64,000 bases of DNA from an uncultured Algibacter sp. (GTDB lineage Bacteria > Bacteroidota > Bacteroidia > Flavobacteriales > Flavobacteriaceae): assembly GCF_947495925.1 (NCBI RefSeq), contig NZ_CANMAU010000001.1, positions 601,523 to 665,522 of the forward strand. The letters run 5' to 3'. This document shows positions 35,248-44,400 of this stretch, piece by piece. Each line of letters starts with the position of its first letter. The first letter of the stretch is position 1. Below the pieces are notes generated by a model. The model ran no database searches. It worked only from the letters and a program-made list of their open reading frames with translations, and was not told where the DNA came from. A program made the position numbers and the translations under genes.

Positions 35248-36438
35248 TTAAATAAAGTCTAGTTGGTTAAAAGATTTATTTAAAATAGTTTGGTCATCTA
35301 TATCCAGCCATTTATTCAATACTGTGGCATAAATCGTTCTAAAATCTATTTCAAATTTCAAATCACCATTATCATCCAAATTACTCAAACTTGGAGCTTG
35401 GTTATATAATCCTTGCTTCTTCAAATGACTGCCTATTACAAAAACATTATTAGCCGTACCGTGGTCTGTCCCTACATTTGCATTTTGTTTTACACGTCTA
35501 CCAAATTCAGAAAAAGTCAATACTAATGTATCTTTAAAAGAATGATTAGCTTTTAAATCTTCTACAAAACTCTCGATACCATCGGCATATGTTTTCAACA
35601 AACGTTTTTGTGTATTTAATTGATTTACATGCGTATCAAAACCTCCTAAAGAGGTGTAAAAAACTTTTGTATCTAATCCAGAATTTATAAACTGAGCAAC
35701 TGTTTTTAGCTGTTTCCCAAATTTATTATCTGGATATTGCTGTAATGATGTTGCTGTTTTACTAGTCTCATAAATATACTTAGCTGAAGATTGCGCCTCG
35801 ATCATTGTTTTGTATAAATACCCCAAATTGTGTTCACTTAAATGAGCATCATTTTGATGTCTGCTTATATTTTTAAAATATGGATCCTTTGATAAATTAT
35901 GAAGAATCGCAGGATTTTGGGTGGCAATGCCATTAAACCTCTCTCCCTTTAGTGCTAACGATAAACTTTCATCTACTTCAATAGCAGAATAAGGTTGTTT
36001 TCCATAATGATCTAGGTAACGGCCTAACCAACCACTTTGCGAGAATTTATCAGAATCGGTAACTGTTTGCCAAATATCCATAGACCTGAAATGCGAACGC
36101 ACCGGATTCGGGTAACCCACGTTATTTATTATAGACAAATACCCATTATCGTATAAGCGCTTTAAAGGAGTTAAGCTAGGATGTAAACCTAATTCATCAT
36201 TTAGTCTTATCATTTGATTTTTAGGTATCGCTAAAGTAGGGCGCTCTTTGTAATACAAATCATTCCTAAAAGGCACCACTGTATTTAGCCCATCGTTACC
36301 TCCTGATAACTGAATAATTACCAAACGTTTAAATCCCAAATCGCTACTCGCTACTTGCTCAAAAGCCTTAACAAAGCTAGGAACAAAAAACAAACTACTT
36401 GCGAGCGACGACTGCTTTAAAAATTTTCTTCTATCCAT
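35248..36438 (-). CDS. DUF1501 protein with twin-arginine-like signal
   Basis: 396 aa from the ATG at 36438 (a GTG three codons earlier is less likely because the ATG leaves a 2-bp gap after the DUF1800 gene). MDRRKFLKQSSLASSLFFVPSF is a Tat-type signal. The mature part shows the sulfatase-like DUF1501 features: LVIIQLSGGNDGLNTVVPF near the start, GGFDTHVNQ near 270, FSEFGRRVKQNANVGTDHGTAN near 310. DUF1501 and DUF1800 genes are nearly always paired; both are of unknown function, possibly exported metal-dependent hydrolase and partner. Confidence 0.9.
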   Translation of the reverse strand: MDRRKFLKQSSLASSLFFVPSFVKAFEQVASSDLGFKRLVIIQLSGGNDGLNTVVPFRNDLYYKERPTLAIPKNQMIRLNDELGLHPSLTPLKRLYDNGYLSIINNVGYPNPVRSHFRSMDIWQTVTDSDKFSQSGWLGRYLDHYGKQPYSAIEVDESLSLALKGERFNGIATQNPAILHNLSKDPYFKNISRHQNDAHLSEHNLGYLYKTMIEAQSSAKYIYETSKTATSLQQYPDNKFGKQLKTVAQFINSGLDTKVFYTSLGGFDTHVNQLNTQKRLLKTYADGIESFVEDLKANHSFKDTLVLTFSEFGRRVKQNANVGTDHGTANNVFVIGSHLKKQGLYNQAPSLSNLDDNGDLKFEIDFRTIYATVLNKWLDIDDQTILNKSFNQLDFI

Positions 36439-36440
36439 AA

Positions 36441-37817
36441 TTAACACATTTGATATTCTGGTAAGGACATAAGCTGAACACAGTATTCTCGTTTTGATAC
36501 CTTATCTAAGGTCTTTAAATAATCGGCTGTCCTTTTACTTATTTTACAGCATAGCACATGTTCAGGTAAGTCTTCAATGTCAACATGAGTATAGGTTTTA
36601 TTAAAACTATCCCATTTAACTTGAGTTTTAAACCGTTTCCCATATTGTTTTTTAAAAGCTTGCTTCTTTATAATCATCTGGTCTGAAGTACCGTTTTTTG
36701 CTTTTGATATATAGGCATCATTCAATAGTATTGATGGTAACTTTAAGCGTAAAACAATGGTATTGCTATCAATCCAACTTTTACCACCTTTCCAACCCGC
36801 TACATTTGGTGGGTTTAATAATATTTGTCCCAATTGTTTTTGAATAAATAATAATTGCTTTTCATTTTCAAAAGTAATTGGCACAAGCTTTTTCATTCCT
36901 ACCAAATACTCAATAGGCGATTTAATTTTAGATCCTATATTTTCTTCATGATAAAACCAATCAGACATAAAAACAAATCTCATTAATTTTTCAATGTTAT
37001 AATCTTCGTAAAAAACCTCCACCATTTTTTTAACATGGTTTTTATTCAAATTATCATTCACAAAATAACGGTATACTTTTTCACATATAAACTGCGCACA
37101 TTGCTTTTGTTCTAGAATAATATCAATAATATCATCACCACTAAAGTTACCCGTTTTACCAAAAAAAGTTTTAATAGTTTCATCATGTTGACGCTTTCTA
37201 AAAACGAAAACGCCTTTTGAATTATGGCTATATCCAGTAAAGGCTTTCGCACTTTCTTTAATATCATTTTCAGAGTAATGTCCTTCTCCCAGCGTGAATA
37301 ATTCCATAAGTTCCCTAGCAAAATTTTCATTGGGTTTTAACTTTCTATTCTGTTTGGTATTTAGATATTTTGTCATTGCTGCTTCTTTAGACATGTTTTT
37401 AACAAAATCGCTAAAGTTCCCCAAAGCATTTTCACGAAGCATGTTATTAAAGTTTTGAATATAAATGACATTGTTGTCTTCACAAACGAAAACATTTGCC
37501 CAAAACAACGTCATCTTCTCTCGCAGCATAGCTCTTGAAGAGGTTAATTGATCTATCCATTTTACATTCAATTCAATTATTTTCGCTCTACTTAGCTTTT
37601 GAACTTTTCTTCTGCTTTCAGGAGATAATTTCTCCTCATTTTTGATGACAGCAATAATTTCCGAAGTATCAACATCAAGACGCATTGTTTGTTTTGAATT
37701 GTCAAACAATTGATTTACTATTTCTTTTCTAGTTTTTTTGGAAAACTCTCTTAATTCGTCTGGAGAGGCTCCAAATCCTGACCTCCAATATAAATGCTGA
37801 ACGTTATTGCGATTCAT
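36441..37817 (-). CDS. DUF1800 family protein
   Basis: 458 aa. Shows the DUF1800 pattern: HLYWRSGFGASPDELREF at the N-terminus, LREKMTLFWANVFV near 90, NENFARELMELFTLGEGHYSENDIKESAKAFTGY near 160, and LGQILLNPPNVAGWKGGKSWID near 330. Many homologues are larger secreted proteins; this one has no clear signal peptide. First of the pair with the DUF1501 gene (2-bp gap). A terminator for the upstream aldehyde dehydrogenase lies in the 124-bp gap before it. Confidence 0.9.
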   Translation of the reverse strand: MNRNNVQHLYWRSGFGASPDELREFSKKTRKEIVNQLFDNSKQTMRLDVDTSEIIAVIKNEEKLSPESRRKVQKLSRAKIIELNVKWIDQLTSSRAMLREKMTLFWANVFVCEDNNVIYIQNFNNMLRENALGNFSDFVKNMSKEAAMTKYLNTKQNRKLKPNENFARELMELFTLGEGHYSENDIKESAKAFTGYSHNSKGVFVFRKRQHDETIKTFFGKTGNFSGDDIIDIILEQKQCAQFICEKVYRYFVNDNLNKNHVKKMVEVFYEDYNIEKLMRFVFMSDWFYHEENIGSKIKSPIEYLVGMKKLVPITFENEKQLLFIQKQLGQILLNPPNVAGWKGGKSWIDSNTIVLRLKLPSILLNDAYISKAKNGTSDQMIIKKQAFKKQYGKRFKTQVKWDSFNKTYTHVDIEDLPEHVLCCKISKRTADYLKTLDKVSKREYCVQLMSLPEYQMC

Positions 37818-37893
37818 AAGAAATAATATTTGACGTGTGATTTTAGACCATCTAGAATCAAAAAGGTTTAACCACGGGTATATTTAAGGCAAA

Positions 37894-37922
37894 AAAACCG
37901 TTTCAAATTACGAAACGGTTTT
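37894..37922 (-). terminator. Terminator of the aldehyde dehydrogenase gene
   Basis: An 11-bp stem AAAACCGTTTC / GAAACGGTTTT with a 7-nt loop; on the minus strand it ends in a run of eight T. It lies 20 bp after the aldehyde dehydrogenase stop codon. Confidence 0.8.
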
Positions 37923-37941
37923 TCAATAACACTTAACAGCT

Positions 37942-39495
37942 CTATAAATCAAACTTTATACCCTGAGCCAAGGGCAATTCTGTGGTATAATTGATAGTAT
38001 TTGTTTGTCTTCTCATATAAACTTTCCAAGCATCAGATCCAGATTCACGACCTCCACCAGTTTCTTTTTCACCCCCAAAGGCCCCTCCAATTTCAGCGCC
38101 AGAAGTTCCAATATTTACATTGGCAATACCACAATCGCTTCCAGCGTGGGATAGAAATTGTTCGGCTTCTCTCAAATTATTTGTCATAATTGCAGAAGAT
38201 AGTCCTTGTGCCACCTCATTTTGAATGGCTATTGCATTTTCAATTGGACCTGTATATTTCAATAAATAAAGAACTGGAGCAAAAGTTTCATGTTGTACAA
38301 TTTCAAAATCAGGTTTAGCCTCAGCAATGGCAGGTTTGACATAACAACCGCTTTCATAACCTAGCCCCGAAAGCACACCGCCTTCAACTATAATATTTCC
38401 GCCTTCCTGTACGACCTTTTCTAAAGCTTCAGTATACATCTTAACGGCATCCGTATCAATTAAAGGACCTACATGATTGTTTTCGTCTAACGGGTTACCA
38501 ATTCGCAATTGTTTATAAGCATCAACAAGAGCATTTTTAACTTTATCATAAACAGACTCATGAATAATTAATCGACGTGTTGATGTACAACGTTGACCCG
38601 CAGTTCCTACAGCACCAAATACCGCACCGATTATGGTCATTTTTATATCCGCATCGGGTGTCACGATAATAGCGTTATTCCCTCCTAGTTCCAAAAGAGA
38701 TTTTCCTAATCGTCCTGCCACTTCTTTTGCCACAATTTTACCCATTCTAGTAGAACCAGTTGCCGAGATTAATGGCACTCGGGTATCTTTTGTCATCAAC
38801 TCACCAACTTTATAATCGCCATTTATTAAACAAGAAATACCTTCTGGTAAATTATTTTCAGCAAAAACCTCGGCAGCAATATTTTGACAAGCCACACCAC
38901 ACATTGGTGTTTTTTCAGAAGGTTTCCAAATGCAAACATCTCCACAAATCCATGCTAGCGCAGTATTCCAAGCCCAAACAGCAACAGGAAAATTAAAAGC
39001 AGAAATAATACCAACAACACCAAATGGATGGTACTGCTCATACATACGGTGCCCTGGGCGCTCAGAGTGCATGGTTAAACCGTGAAGTTGACGGGATAAC
39101 CCAACTGCAAAATCGCAGATATCAATCATTTCTTGAACTTCTCCAAGCCCTTCTTGATAGCTTTTACCCATTTCATAAGAAACCAGTTTACCTAGAGCCT
39201 CTTTTTTTTCGCGCAACTTATCACCAAACTGACGTACAATTTCTCCACGTTGCGGGGCCGGCATTACTCGCCATACTTGAAATGCAGAAGTTGCAGCAGT
39301 CATAACCTTTTTATAATCTGCTTGAGTTGTTGTTTTTACTTTGCCAATTAATTGTCCGTCAACAGGGGAAAAAGACTCAATAATTTCGCCTCCAGAAAAA
39401 TTATTTGAGCCTGTTGAAGTGCCTTCATTTATAGCTTGAACTCCTAAAATTTGAAGTGCTTCATCTATACCAAAGTTAAGCGCTACTGTACTCAT
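37942..39495 (-). CDS. Aldehyde dehydrogenase, ALDH7 (alpha-aminoadipic semialdehyde) type
   Basis: 517 aa, cytoplasmic. The NAD-dependent ALDH core is complete, with catalytic Glu269 (LELGGNNA) and Cys303 (GTAGQRCTSTRR). The motifs QEMIDICDFAVGLSRQLHGLTMHSERPGHRM and GGAFGGEKETGGGRESGSDAWKVYMRR are typical of the ALDH7/antiquitin group, which oxidises L-2-aminoadipate 6-semialdehyde in lysine degradation. Single gene with its own terminator. Confidence 0.92.
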   Translation of the reverse strand: MSTVALNFGIDEALQILGVQAINEGTSTGSNNFSGGEIIESFSPVDGQLIGKVKTTTQADYKKVMTAATSAFQVWRVMPAPQRGEIVRQFGDKLREKKEALGKLVSYEMGKSYQEGLGEVQEMIDICDFAVGLSRQLHGLTMHSERPGHRMYEQYHPFGVVGIISAFNFPVAVWAWNTALAWICGDVCIWKPSEKTPMCGVACQNIAAEVFAENNLPEGISCLINGDYKVGELMTKDTRVPLISATGSTRMGKIVAKEVAGRLGKSLLELGGNNAIIVTPDADIKMTIIGAVFGAVGTAGQRCTSTRRLIIHESVYDKVKNALVDAYKQLRIGNPLDENNHVGPLIDTDAVKMYTEALEKVVQEGGNIIVEGGVLSGLGYESGCYVKPAIAEAKPDFEIVQHETFAPVLYLLKYTGPIENAIAIQNEVAQGLSSAIMTNNLREAEQFLSHAGSDCGIANVNIGTSGAEIGGAFGGEKETGGGRESGSDAWKVYMRRQTNTINYTTELPLAQGIKFDL

Positions 39496-39618
39496 AAATT
39501 ATTGATTCATTAGATATTTTAACATTATTTGCGAATATAATAATTAAAACTGGTATTTATTAAAATTAACCAATTATAAAATCATTAACTTTAAAGTCAA
39601 ATTAAATCTATTATTCTC

Positions 39619-40659
39619 ATGGATAAGCTTTTATATTTCATTGCAGTTTTAGTGATTTTCTCATCATGCCAAAATGAACAAAAAACAAAATCTGCATCTA
39701 CAGAAAAAATACCAGAAGAAGCTAAGTTCTCAATCGTTATCCATGGAGGAGCAGGAACAATAAAAAAAGAAAACATATCAGCAGAGCGTGAAGCAGATTA
39801 TCGCAAAAAATTAGAAGAAGCAATAAAAGTTGGCTATACCATATTGAAAAACGGAGGTTCGAGTCTAGACGCCGTTGAAAAAACCATTAATGTTTTAGAA
39901 GATTCTCCTCTTTTTAATGCTGGTAGAGGAGCGGTACTAACTTATGAAGGCATCAATGAACATGACGCATCCATTATGGATGGAAATAGTTTAAATGCAG
40001 GAGCTTCTGCTGGAACAAGAATAGTAAAAAACCCAATTGGTTTAGCCCGTGAAGTGATGGATAATTCACCTCATGTTATGCTTTCAGGAAGAGGTGCAGA
40101 AACCTTTGCGCGTAAACAAGGTTTAAAAGTCGTTGAACCAAATTACTTTTTTACGGACAGCAAAAAGAAAGCTTTAGAACGTACTCAAGCCTCAGAAAAA
40201 AATAAAACAGTATCATTTTATGACTCAGATATAAAAGACTCTAAATTTGGAACTGTGGGTTGCGTTGCTTTAGATAAAAATGGGAATCTAGCAGCGGGAA
40301 CCTCAACTGGAGGTATGACAAATAAACGCTGGGGACGTATTGGGGATTCGCCAATAATTGGGGCTGGAACCTATGCAAACAATAAAACTTGTGCGATATC
40401 AAGCACTGGTTGGGGCGAATTTTTTATAAGAGGTATGGTTGCTTATGATATTTCTGCTCTTATGGAATACAAAGGCCTATCTTTAAAAGAAGCAGCAAAA
40501 CTTGTTATTCACAAAAAACTACCTGAATTGGGTGGTGATGGTGGTATTATTGCTGTAGATAGCCAAGGTAACATGGCCATGGAATTCAATACATCAGGCA
40601 TGTTTAGAGCTACCATGAGCAACAAAGAGAAACTATATATTGGAATGTTTAAAGATTAG
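39619..40659 (+). CDS. Isoaspartyl peptidase/L-asparaginase (Ntn hydrolase), lipoprotein
   Basis: 346 aa. Lipoprotein signal (MDKLLYFIAVLVIFSSC, Cys17), so it is exported and membrane-anchored. The mature enzyme is a plant-type asparaginase: IHGGAGTI near 41, GRGAVLTYEG near 102, and the autocleavage site before Thr212 (KFGTVGCVALDKNGNLAAGTSTGGMTNKRWGRIGDSPIIGAGTYAN) with the TGGM and RxGDSP binding motifs. It hydrolyses isoaspartyl dipeptides and asparagine after self-cleavage into two subunits. Confidence 0.93.
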   Translation: MDKLLYFIAVLVIFSSCQNEQKTKSASTEKIPEEAKFSIVIHGGAGTIKKENISAEREADYRKKLEEAIKVGYTILKNGGSSLDAVEKTINVLEDSPLFNAGRGAVLTYEGINEHDASIMDGNSLNAGASAGTRIVKNPIGLAREVMDNSPHVMLSGRGAETFARKQGLKVVEPNYFFTDSKKKALERTQASEKNKTVSFYDSDIKDSKFGTVGCVALDKNGNLAAGTSTGGMTNKRWGRIGDSPIIGAGTYANNKTCAISSTGWGEFFIRGMVAYDISALMEYKGLSLKEAAKLVIHKKLPELGGDGGIIAVDSQGNMAMEFNTSGMFRATMSNKEKLYIGMFKD

Positions 40660-40723
40660 TTTATTCAATAATAAACGGGCTTATAATAATATATAGTGCA
40701 AAAAAACTAAAAGTTACACCCTC

Positions 40724-41215
40724 CTATTTTCTTAAAAACAATTGGGTGTAGTAGTATTGTCCAGCATCATTTTTAAGAGCGCTAATTCCAACATGCGTAA
40801 AATCTCCTTCTATATTCTTTTTATGTCCACTGCTATTTAACCAAGCTTCCATAACCTTTTCGGCAGTATTATATTTGTAAGCTACATTTTCACCAACTTT
40901 ATTTGCTTTTTCCTCGTCAAAAAGACGCTCAAACCTTTCATCAGAATTATCATGACTCAGTTTCCCCTGATCAATCATAAATAACGTATGATCCTTAGCT
41001 AGTGATGCCGCAAATGAATTTGAAGCTAAAGCTGACTTTCCAATACTTTCTCTGTGTGTATTTACCAATTGAAGTATTTGAGCTTCTATGTTTACAGCAT
41101 CTTCATTATTAGCTTCCTCCGGAATAGAAGTCTCATCCTTTGAACATGATATGCCAGAAATAATAACTGCAAAACATACCAAAAACATACGTGTTTTTAA
41201 ATAAGCGGTTTTCAT
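40724..41215 (-). CDS. CAP-domain (SCP-like) lipoprotein
   Basis: 163 aa with a lipoprotein signal (lipobox SGISC, Cys24). The mature part is a bacterial CAP domain: ILQLVNTHRESIGKSALASN, LSHDNSDERF (first His), GENVAYKYNTAEKVMEAWLNSSGHKKNIEGDFTHVGISAL (second His region). CAP domains of this kind often bind or act at the cell surface; the activity is unknown. Convergent with the asparaginase gene and divergent from the macroglobulin gene. Confidence 0.88.
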   Translation of the reverse strand: MKTAYLKTRMFLVCFAVIISGISCSKDETSIPEEANNEDAVNIEAQILQLVNTHRESIGKSALASNSFAASLAKDHTLFMIDQGKLSHDNSDERFERLFDEEKANKVGENVAYKYNTAEKVMEAWLNSSGHKKNIEGDFTHVGISALKNDAGQYYYTQLFLRK

Positions 41216-41487
41216 ACTTTTAGATTTTGGGTGGTCAAATATACATCTATTTTTTTAAAATATGGATTTTAACGTTTATTTTAAACCTTTTACCGATTAA
41301 AATAAGCTTAACTAAACTTTCATTGCCTACCCGTTTACTAACTATTTTACTTCTTCAAAACAAGAAGATTAAGACTAATTTAACATATCTCAAAAGCCTA
41401 AGTATCAAATTTTGAACGTACATTTATTAACGAGAAACAACCTACATTTCTTTTTATCAGTTTACAATTTATCTAAATCCGAAGTCG

Positions 41488-44400
41488 ATGTCCATTAAAA
41501 ATCTCCTAGCATTTGTTTTTCTTGTTTCACTAGCCACATCTTGCCAAAAAAAAACCATAACTCCTGATAACCTATTCAAGTTTAGAGATTATATAAGTTA
41601 TACCACCTCTGGAATCACTTCTGTAGCAAAACCTATTCAAATTAATTTGGCCAATGATGTAGACGTTTGGGAAATAGGTGAAGAGATTACCGATAACGTG
41701 GTTTCCATAAAACCTCATGTTGAAGGTAAATTAACTACTACCAATAAGCACACGCTTATTTTTACACCTGATGAATATCTTGAACCAGATACAGAATATA
41801 CGGTTACTGTAAAATTGAAAGATATTTATAAAAATATGCCCGATGGTTTTAAAGATTACACCTTCCAGTTTAAAACCATTAAACCTAGTTTTAATATTGA
41901 AACCAACCATTTACAATCGTATAGTAAAAATTGGCAATATCTTGGAGGCATTATAAAATCAGCGGATGTAATTACACTAGAAGAAGCAAAAACCCTTATT
42001 GAAGCTTCTCAAAACGGTGAAAAATTAGCCTTAGTTTTTAATGAAACCAACACAAGTTCCTCGTATTTTGAATTTAAAATTGATAGCATTCATAGGAAAA
42101 TTGAAGATGATAAAATCTTAGTAACATGGAACGGCAAGGTAATTAGGGCTGAAAACGAAGGCGAAAACACGGTATTAATTCCTGGGATAAACCATTTTAC
42201 GATTATTGAAACTGATGTTATACAATCCCCAGAGCAACATCTCTCCATCAACTTTTCAGATCCGCTTAAAAAACAGCAAAATTTTGATGGTTTAGTATCT
42301 ATTCAAAATGTAAAAAACCAAAAATACGTGGTGGATGGCAATGTGTTAAAAGTTTATCCAGACACTAAATTGGTAGGTAGTGTTCAAGTTGATGTATTTC
42401 AAGGCATAAAAAATGCTGAAGGCTATAAGTTAAAGAAGTCTTTTTCTGAAACTATCGCTTTTGAAGACCTAAAACCACAAGTTAAACTAATGAGCAACGG
42501 AACAATTCTTCCAAATTCGAAAGAACTAAAATTCAATTTTGAAGCCGTTAATTTAAGCGCCGTTGATGTTCGAGTAATTAAGATTTTTGAAGATAATGTG
42601 CTTCAATTTCTTCAAGATAACAACTTAAATAGCAACAATAAATACGATATAAAAAAGGTAGGTCGTCGCATTGCGAAACAAACAATTCAGTTACAAACAT
42701 CAGCAGAAAATACTGGAAAATGGAAAGCCTATAGCATCGATTTATCTAAGTTCTTTAAAGCAGATATAGATGCTATTTACAGAGTAGAATTAAGTTTTGA
42801 TAAACGTTATTCTTTGTACGATTGTGAGGCTAACACAGGCATTTCTAACTCTGAAAATGATGATTACGACGACTATTATTACGAGGAACATTATTCTGAA
42901 GGCGATTATTCAGCTGCCGAAAGTGAAGATGAAGACTTACGCGAAGAACAATATTGGGACAATCTAATTTACAGGTATAAAAACTACACTTACAACTGGC
43001 GCGAAGAACAAAACCCCTGTCATGATGCCTATTATAATGAGCATAAAATTATATCTCAAAATTTATTAGCCTCCAACTTAGGGGTTATCGCAAAGCGAAG
43101 CGCAAATAACTCATACTATTTTGCGGTAACTAATATTTTAAATACTGAGCCAGAATCTAATGCCAAAGTTACACTGTATAATTTCCAGCAACAGGAATTA
43201 GCTAGTAAAGTTACAGATACAGAAGGGCTCATAACAATTGATACCGATAAACATGCAAACTTCGCCATTGTATCAAAAGGTAATAGCGCCACATATGTAA
43301 AACTACAAGATGGAAATTCGCTATCATTAAGTAAGTTTGACGTATCAGGACATCGCTTACAACGTGGCTTAAAAGGTTATTTATATGGCGAACGCGGTGT
43401 TTGGCGACCAGGAGACACCTTACATTTAACTTTTATCTTGAATGATAATGCGAATCCGCTTCCAAAACGTCACCCTATAAAACTTGAAATTACAGATCCT
43501 AACGGAAAACCGGTTTACAAAAATGTAACCGCCGATAACCTCAACAATTTCTACAAATTCACAGTACCAACATCTACAGAAGATAAAACAGGAAATTACA
43601 ACGCCAAGGTTTCTGTTGGTGGTGCAACCTTTTATAAGGGTTTAAAAATTGAAACCGTTAAACCTAATCGTTTAAAAATTAAGGTTGATTTTGAAAATGA
43701 AATACTTTCAAATAATGAAACATTAAAAGGCGATTTAGATGTAAAATGGCTTCATGGAGCACCTGGTAAAAATTTAAAAGCTGAAATAAAAGCCAAATTT
43801 AGTAGTGCTTTTACTGCTTTTGAAAACTATAAAGAATATACATTCAATGACCCGACACGTAAATTTCAAACTGAGGAAATTAACATATTTAAAGGTAAAG
43901 TAAATGAAGTAGGTTTAGCCAAGATCAATAAAACACTAAATGTTGGCAAAAATGCTCCTGGAATGTTAAACGTTCAGTTTTTAGTGAGAGCTTTTGAAAA
44001 TGGTGGTGATTTCTCCATGGATGCATTTACTAAAAAATATGCACCTTACAACTCTTTTATTGGGTTGCGTTCTCCAAAAGGTAATGCGTATGATTCTTAT
44101 TTTACAGATGAAAAACAAACTTTTGATGTAGTTGTAGTTAATGAAAACGGAAAACCTTTAAAACGCAATAACCTAGAAGTAAAAATTTATAAAGTTGAAT
44201 GGCGTTGGTGGTGGAATTCCTCTTATGATGATTTAGCGAGTTATGTTTCTAGCAATTATCACAGACCCTACAAATCTTTAAAAATGAATACCGATGCTAA
44301 CGGAAAAGCCAACTTTAGTATCAATATTCCAGACGATGCTCGAGGAAGATATTTAATACGCGTAGTTGATCCTGTTAGCGGTCATGCTACTGGACGCACC

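Noticed and set aside
41227-41415. 62-codon plus-strand frame upstream of the macroglobulin gene
   Set aside because: Composition is simply AT-rich (Ile, Leu, Lys), with no motif; I treat the 272-bp gap as non-coding.
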